Below the pieces are notes generated by a model that saw nothing but the letters and a program-made list of their open reading frames with translations, did not search any database and was not told the DNA's origin. The translations under genes and the position numbers were made by a program. From positions 1-12,630 of the forward strand of contig JANBPT010001194.1 in the NCBI GenBank assembly GCA_027575765.1: a stretch of 12,630 bases of DNA, given 5' to 3'. Origin of the DNA: Tieghemiomyces parasiticus. Its lineage: Eukaryota > Kickxellomycota > Dimargaritomycetes > Dimargaritales > Dimargaritaceae. Below are positions 8,657-12,630 of the stretch, piece after piece. Numbering within the stretch: position 1 is the stretch's first letter; each line of letters begins with the position of its first letter.

Positions 8657-10561
8657 ATGAGTTCCGCCGCCGACATTCAGCGCATCTCGCGCAAGTACCC
8701 TAAGCTCAAGCCCTGGGATATCGAAGCCCTAGTCCAGGAGTTCAACACTTTCAACCTGGACTCCAACGGTGCCCTCGACCAGCGCGACCTGGTAAAGGCC
8801 TGCCAGCGGGTCGAGAAAGACAAGGACTACGACCAGATCCGCAGCGCCATCCGCGACATCAACCTTAATTCTGCCCGGGGCGTCGAGGTGGAGGAGTTTG
8901 TTGAGATTGTAGCCAACCTGCGCACCGGTTCGGCCCGGTCTGAGAACGCCTTCGGTGGCCTACACAACAAGAAGACCATCACTGTAAAGGGCTCCAACGC
9001 CAACACCGCCCACTCCATCAACGAGGACGAGAAGGCCGAGTTTGTCCACCACATTAACCAGGTGTTGGCCGGCGACTCCGACGTGGGCACCCGGCTGCCC
9101 ATTGACCCCAACAACATGCAAGTGTTCGATGAGTGCCGTGACGGCCTCCTCTTAAGCAAGCTTATCAACGATGCCGCCCCGGGCACCATCGACGAGCGCG
9201 TGCTCAACCGTGGCAAAAAACTGAGCCCCTTTCAGGTCATTGAGAACAACAACCTAGTGGTCAACTCGGCCAAGGCCATCGGCTGCAGCGTGGTCAACAT
9301 TGGGTCCCAGGACCTGATCGAGGGCCGCGAGCACCTGATCCTGGGCCTCATTTGGCAGATCATCAAGATTGGGCTACTGGCCAAGATCGATATCAAGCTT
9401 CACCCGGAACTGTATCGCCTGCTGGAGGAAGACGAGACCCTTGAGCAATTCCTCAAGCTGCCCGCTGACGCCATTCTGCTGCGGTGGTTCAACTACCATC
9501 TCAAGGCCGCCAACTGGCACCGTCGCGTCAACAACTTCAGCTCGGACGTCAAGGACGGCGAAAACTATACGGTCCTGCTCAACCAGCTGGTGCCCGCTGA
9601 GTGCTCGCGCGCGCCCCTCCAGGAACCGGACCTCTTCCGCCGCGCCGAGCAGGTGCTGGAGAATGCCGATCGGATCGGCTGCCGCCGCTACCTGACGCCC
9701 AAGACCCTGGTGGCTGGCAACTCCAAGCTTAACCTGGCCTTCGTGGCCCACCTCTTCAACACCCACCCGGGCCTTGAGCCGTTGACTGAAGAGGCCGAGC
9801 GAGCTGAGTTAGACGACTGGCTCTTCAACTCGGCCAATGAACGCGAGGCCCGCGCCTTCGCCTTGTGGCTTAACAGTCTGGGCGTCGACCCCTTCATTAA
9901 CAACCTGTTTGAGGACCTTAAGGACGGCCTAGCCCTCCTGCAGGCTGTCGACAAGGTGGCGCCCGGGAAGGTGAACTGGCGCCGGGTCAACAGGAACGCT
10001 CCGCAGTCCCGGTTCAAGCAAGTCGAGAACACCAACTACGCGGTGGACCTGGGCAAGGAAATGCGGTTCTCGCTGGTGGGCATCCAGGGCGCAGACATTA
10101 CCGACGGGGTCCCGACCCTGATCTTGGCCTTCACTTGGCAGCTCATGCGCGCCCACGTCGTCCAGACCCTTAAGTCACTGTCCAAGAACGGGCGCGAGGT
10201 AACGGATTCCGACATGATCCAATGGGCCAACGACTGCGCTAAACGCAACGGGTCAAGCAATAAGTCATCGGGATCCATCGCCAGTTTCAAGGACTCCAGC
10301 CTGCGCAGTGGCTTGTTTTTGATTGATGTGCTCAACGGTCTCAAGCCCGGCGTGGTCGACTACTCGATGGTCACCCGCGGCGCCAGTGACGACGATGCCA
10401 AGCTAAACGCCAAGTATGCCATCTCCATCGCCCGTAAACTCGGCGCTACCATCTTCCTCCTGCCTGAGGATATCGTCGAGGTCAAGCCCAAGATGATCCT
10501 CACGTTCATTGGTAGTCTGATGGCCCTCGATAAGTCTGGTCAGTTGAACCAGCAGCATTAG
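8657..10561 (+). CDS. SAC6: Fimbrin/plastin actin-bundling protein
   Basis: Fimbrin crosslinks actin filaments in patches and cables at the fungal cortex. The ORF is one uninterrupted exon of 634 codons, close to yeast Sac6 (642), and looks full length. The domain order is as expected. An N-terminal EF-hand region (about 14-90) has a first loop NLDSNGALDQRD at 33-44 and a second, degenerate loop near 67-81. Two tandem actin-binding domains follow, built of four calponin-homology domains at about 122-240, 265-375, 397-505 and 517-626. CH1 has CRDGLLLSKLINDAAPGTID (160-179). CH2 has DVKDGENYTVLLNQLVP, CH3 has FEDLKDGLALLQAVDKVAPG, and CH4 has LRSGLFLIDVLNGLKPGVVD. The ATG at 8657 (context TTAGAATGA) gives the usual short N-terminus before the EF-hands. 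Codons favour C or G at third positions, more strongly than in its spliced neighbours, which may reflect high expression. No break is seen. Confidence 0.98.
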   Translation: MSSAADIQRISRKYPKLKPWDIEALVQEFNTFNLDSNGALDQRDLVKACQRVEKDKDYDQIRSAIRDINLNSARGVEVEEFVEIVANLRTGSARSENAFGGLHNKKTITVKGSNANTAHSINEDEKAEFVHHINQVLAGDSDVGTRLPIDPNNMQVFDECRDGLLLSKLINDAAPGTIDERVLNRGKKLSPFQVIENNNLVVNSAKAIGCSVVNIGSQDLIEGREHLILGLIWQIIKIGLLAKIDIKLHPELYRLLEEDETLEQFLKLPADAILLRWFNYHLKAANWHRRVNNFSSDVKDGENYTVLLNQLVPAECSRAPLQEPDLFRRAEQVLENADRIGCRRYLTPKTLVAGNSKLNLAFVAHLFNTHPGLEPLTEEAERAELDDWLFNSANEREARAFALWLNSLGVDPFINNLFEDLKDGLALLQAVDKVAPGKVNWRRVNRNAPQSRFKQVENTNYAVDLGKEMRFSLVGIQGADITDGVPTLILAFTWQLMRAHVVQTLKSLSKNGREVTDSDMIQWANDCAKRNGSSNKSSGSIASFKDSSLRSGLFLIDVLNGLKPGVVDYSMVTRGASDDDAKLNAKYAISIARKLGATIFLLPEDIVEVKPKMILTFIGSLMALDKSGQLNQQH

Positions 10562-10842
10562 GGCTTTCTCTATTAGATTGGGTATGTGTGTGGGAGATGA
10601 GAGGGTCTTTGTGTGCATGTCCTGTCTTGGCATTGTTCTTGTTGGATCGCCTAGTACTCCCTTCCTCTCTTTATATACATAGTTGTGTTATCCCCTAAGC
10701 TTCAATTTTTTACTCACTTGTCCAACACCCCAGTATATTGCGTATAAGGACTTAACCGTGTTGGCAGTAGCCAATTTATAGTAAAATAACTCTTTTTGTA
10801 CGAGGAAATAACCTTTATAGACGAGATGGACTGGGCGTTCAA
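10562..10842 (+). other. Fimbrin 3' flank
   Basis: The first 120 bases after the stop are rich in TG/GT and T runs (near 10580-10650), as expected for a 3' UTR and cleavage region. No canonical AATAAA was found, so any poly(A) signal would be a variant. From about 10690 the composition becomes AT-rich. No coding content is visible. Confidence 0.4.
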
Positions 10843-10877
10843 GGTGCTCCTGGGGGGGGGCCGAAACTTGGAGCACC
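10843..10877 (+). repeat. 8-bp inverted repeat with a G9 loop
   Basis: GGTGCTCC at 10843-10850 and GGAGCACC at 10870-10877 pair perfectly across a 19-base spacer that contains nine consecutive G (10852-10860). The structure lies about 280 bases past the fimbrin stop. Pairing does not extend at either end of the stem. It could be a stem-loop in a long fimbrin 3' UTR, a mobile-element scrap or chance. Confidence 0.6.
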
Positions 10878-12553
10878 ATAGATGAGTTGTGGTAGGCTCT
10901 GATGCATTGCCTAGTCTGACAAGCTATCGTCATGGACCATACCATTTCTCGCAACACAGCTTGGCCATTATACCTATCCATCATACCCACTACCAAATCC
11001 TTGTTCCAACTCACATTTCCGGATGCGCTGTAACGATTTTCAACATTGTAGGTTTTTTTTCGTTTCACCGAATACTAAATAGAGTATACCTGTACTCTAT
11101 ATATTGCTGGACTTTATTATGTCGTTCTTCGCCGGAGCCCAATTCACTTCTGGCCCAGGCCACGATCCTCCCCAGAGTCGATCCTCCAGTTGAACCTATT
11201 AGCGGGCAACATAGGCGACTGCGTCACGATAGTGGCCAGAGCTCTGCCCAAACGAGTGCCAGAAGTAGCCCAATACCGAGACAATTGAACAATTCTTCAC
11301 ATCCACTACTAATAGGGGTGTTACTCTGCCCTAAAGCTCGAGAATTTTCCAATTTTATCGACCTCCGCGTCCTCCTCCCCCCTCCTAAAGACTTCGCTAA
11401 CGACCGATATCGCCGATATCACTACCAAGGCCTACATTATCGAGCCATAAACTAGCTTAAGACGTCGGGAATAGCATTCTGAAGGGTGATTCTCTACCCG
11501 ACATCAGATGATTAAGAAAGCTTGAAAGCCCGCAATGTCCCAACTCCAGTTCGATTCTATTAAAGACTGCATTAACATATGAGTATAAATATCCCGCCAG
11601 CTAGTACACGATAAGTCGTCACCTTTAGTATACGTCCAAACGTTTGATTATGTCTCAGTTCATTAAGACTGTCTGTGGTGCCCATATAACCTACCACTCA
11701 ACAACTACAATTAAATACCTCATTTCTATACAGCACCTACATCGAACGCATCTCGAACCGCAGTAATTTCCAAGCCACCAGTCTCCTAGGCTGCATGGAC
11801 GTCCCTACAACCATCGGAGGCCGCGCATAATCTGCTGGAACTCGTGACAGCGATCACCCAACAGCTATATCAACCTGAACTTCGACCCTCCTCCATATTC
11901 CCTCTACGTTTTCGTCCCCTACTTTCTGTTATTTGTTTGACAGTGCATAGCTCTCCCCACCTTTCCAATAAACTCCCCCTCTGTCTACTTGTCCAGTTGA
12001 TGCCAACCCTTAGTTATAGGCACCGTACTATCCGTACGAGCGATTTAGAGATCTAATTAAGAAGTGACCGTAATGTAACCATCGACAAGAAAACACACGA
12101 TCTAATTGGGCTATTTTTAAAGACCGAAGTCGCGCTAGGCATCTCAGCTACTTACAATCAACACTAAAACTTAAGCAAGCTAGTCTTGATATTAATAGCC
12201 GTTCCGCCACAAAACAGCCCTGAAGACAAGGGCCGGACTGTTAATAAGTAATCTATATGAAACCGCATGCTTGAGACCAACATTCAGAATAATGTAGGGC
12301 ACACTGCATACGAGAGTTAAAGGGGGAGGCAAGGCAGAAGGAGTAAATGAGGTCCGAAGGTGAGGGACACTAACGGCCTGGCTGAAGACGGAAATATAGA
12401 GGTTATAGTCCACCCCGTAACTGACCACTACCCGTTTCATCTATTGCCCCGCTCGCTTACAAAGCATCATAGCTACCCTCGACGGGTTTGGCCGCCTTCC
12501 TCCGCGCCTTCAACCACTAGTTTAAAAAAACGCCCAATAAATCGCCAACCGGG
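10878..12553. other. Gene-free right flank, C-rich on the plus strand
   Basis: About 1.7 kb without a gene I can support. The longest frame (10889-11455, plus) is 188 codons, but its peptide is low in structure-like pattern and resembles no family I know. Its length probably reflects the local scarcity of G and purine-starting stops. The plus strand here is C-rich and G-poor, the mirror image of the left flank. A weak retroelement-like hint on the minus strand near 12440-12192 is listed separately. Confidence 0.45.
12192..12440 (-). other. Possible vestige of a copia-type reverse transcriptase (weak)
   Basis: A minus-strand frame of 82 codons includes VVVSYGVDYNLYISVFS followed within 20 residues by a Leu-Arg pair. 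In Ty1/copia polymerases the reverse transcriptase begins with a block of the form KARLVAKG..Q..GVDY..TFSPV followed by an IR or LR pair. The match is limited to the GVDY, FS and LR positions, with a two-residue insertion and no downstream catalytic block visible. I list it because the flank looks like decayed repeat DNA; chance is a real alternative. Confidence 0.15.
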
Positions 12554-12630
12554 CAGGCGATGGTCCCCATTTCGTCGATCAATAATCCGCTCTCAAACGA
12601 AGCCGTACCCTGAACGACGTAACCTCCACC
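12554..12630 (-). repeat. Right copy of the 77-bp terminal inverted repeat
   Basis: Exact inverted copy of bases 1-77, ending at the last base of the window. Just inside the repeat the two arms become different. There is at best a patchy, gapped resemblance for a few tens of bases (both arms have GGTTG, then a T-rich stretch, then GGCGTT), which may be chance. Confidence 0.97.

Noticed and set aside
9374..9766. Antisense frames of 100-130 codons across the fimbrin gene.
   Set aside because: They mirror the GC-rich third positions of fimbrin; the sense strand carries an unambiguous full-length protein.
10889..11455. A 188-codon plus-strand frame in the right flank as a gene.
   Set aside because: It has no recognisable domain, no supporting splice or promoter signal, and lies in compositionally skewed DNA where long chance frames are expected.
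11546..11562. A GTTCGATTC sequence like a tRNA B box.
   Set aside because: The flanking five bases on either side do not pair as a T-stem, and no A box or acceptor stem is found at the right distance.
1..12630. A coordinated gene cluster, defence system, CRISPR array or telomere.
   Set aside because: The three intact genes are unrelated housekeeping functions, there are no spaced direct repeats, and the ends have no short tandem telomere units.

Overview
This is a eukaryotic, most likely fungal, locus. Three spliced or intron-poor protein genes have compact 126-203 bp introns with GTAAG-type donors, GC-rich coding sequence and short intergenic spacers. The proteins read as MED19 (Mediator head subunit), NAA20/NAT3 (catalytic subunit of the NatB N-terminal acetyltransferase) and fimbrin/SAC6 (actin bundler). 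The MED19 resembles the animal-type protein, with a DLPG core and a lysine-rich tail, more than ascomycete Rox3. That would fit an early-diverging fungus, but this placement is an inference from three genes.

Layout. Bases 1-77 and 12554-12630 are a perfect 77-bp inverted repeat at the very ends of the window. Bases 78-3269 hold no intact gene, only a decayed mariner-type transposase at about 1084-2126. MED19 lies on the minus strand at 4837-3270 (five exons). A 1.67 kb GC-rich divergent spacer follows, then NAA20 on the plus strand at 6507-7469 (four exons, one of only 25 nt, with a poly(A) signal at 7533). A 1.2 kb spacer leads to fimbrin at 8657-10561, a single uninterrupted 634-codon ORF preceded by a probable 5'-UTR intron. 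Bases 10562-12553 contain no gene I can support: the fimbrin 3' flank, one strong hairpin with a G9 loop, and C-rich decayed sequence.

The three genes are unrelated housekeeping functions (transcription, protein N-acetylation, actin cytoskeleton). I see no sign that they form a functional system; they look like ordinary chromosomal neighbours.

The most unusual large-scale signals are the exact terminal inverted repeat and a reversal of strand composition: the left arm is G-rich and the right arm C-rich on the plus strand. The repeat length of 77 equals a k-mer size commonly used by short-read assemblers, so it may mark an assembly-graph loop at a longer inverted repeat rather than the ends of a mobile element. 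I found no convincing new biological system. The best leads are the nature of the end repeat, the readable introns of MED19 and the fossil mariner.
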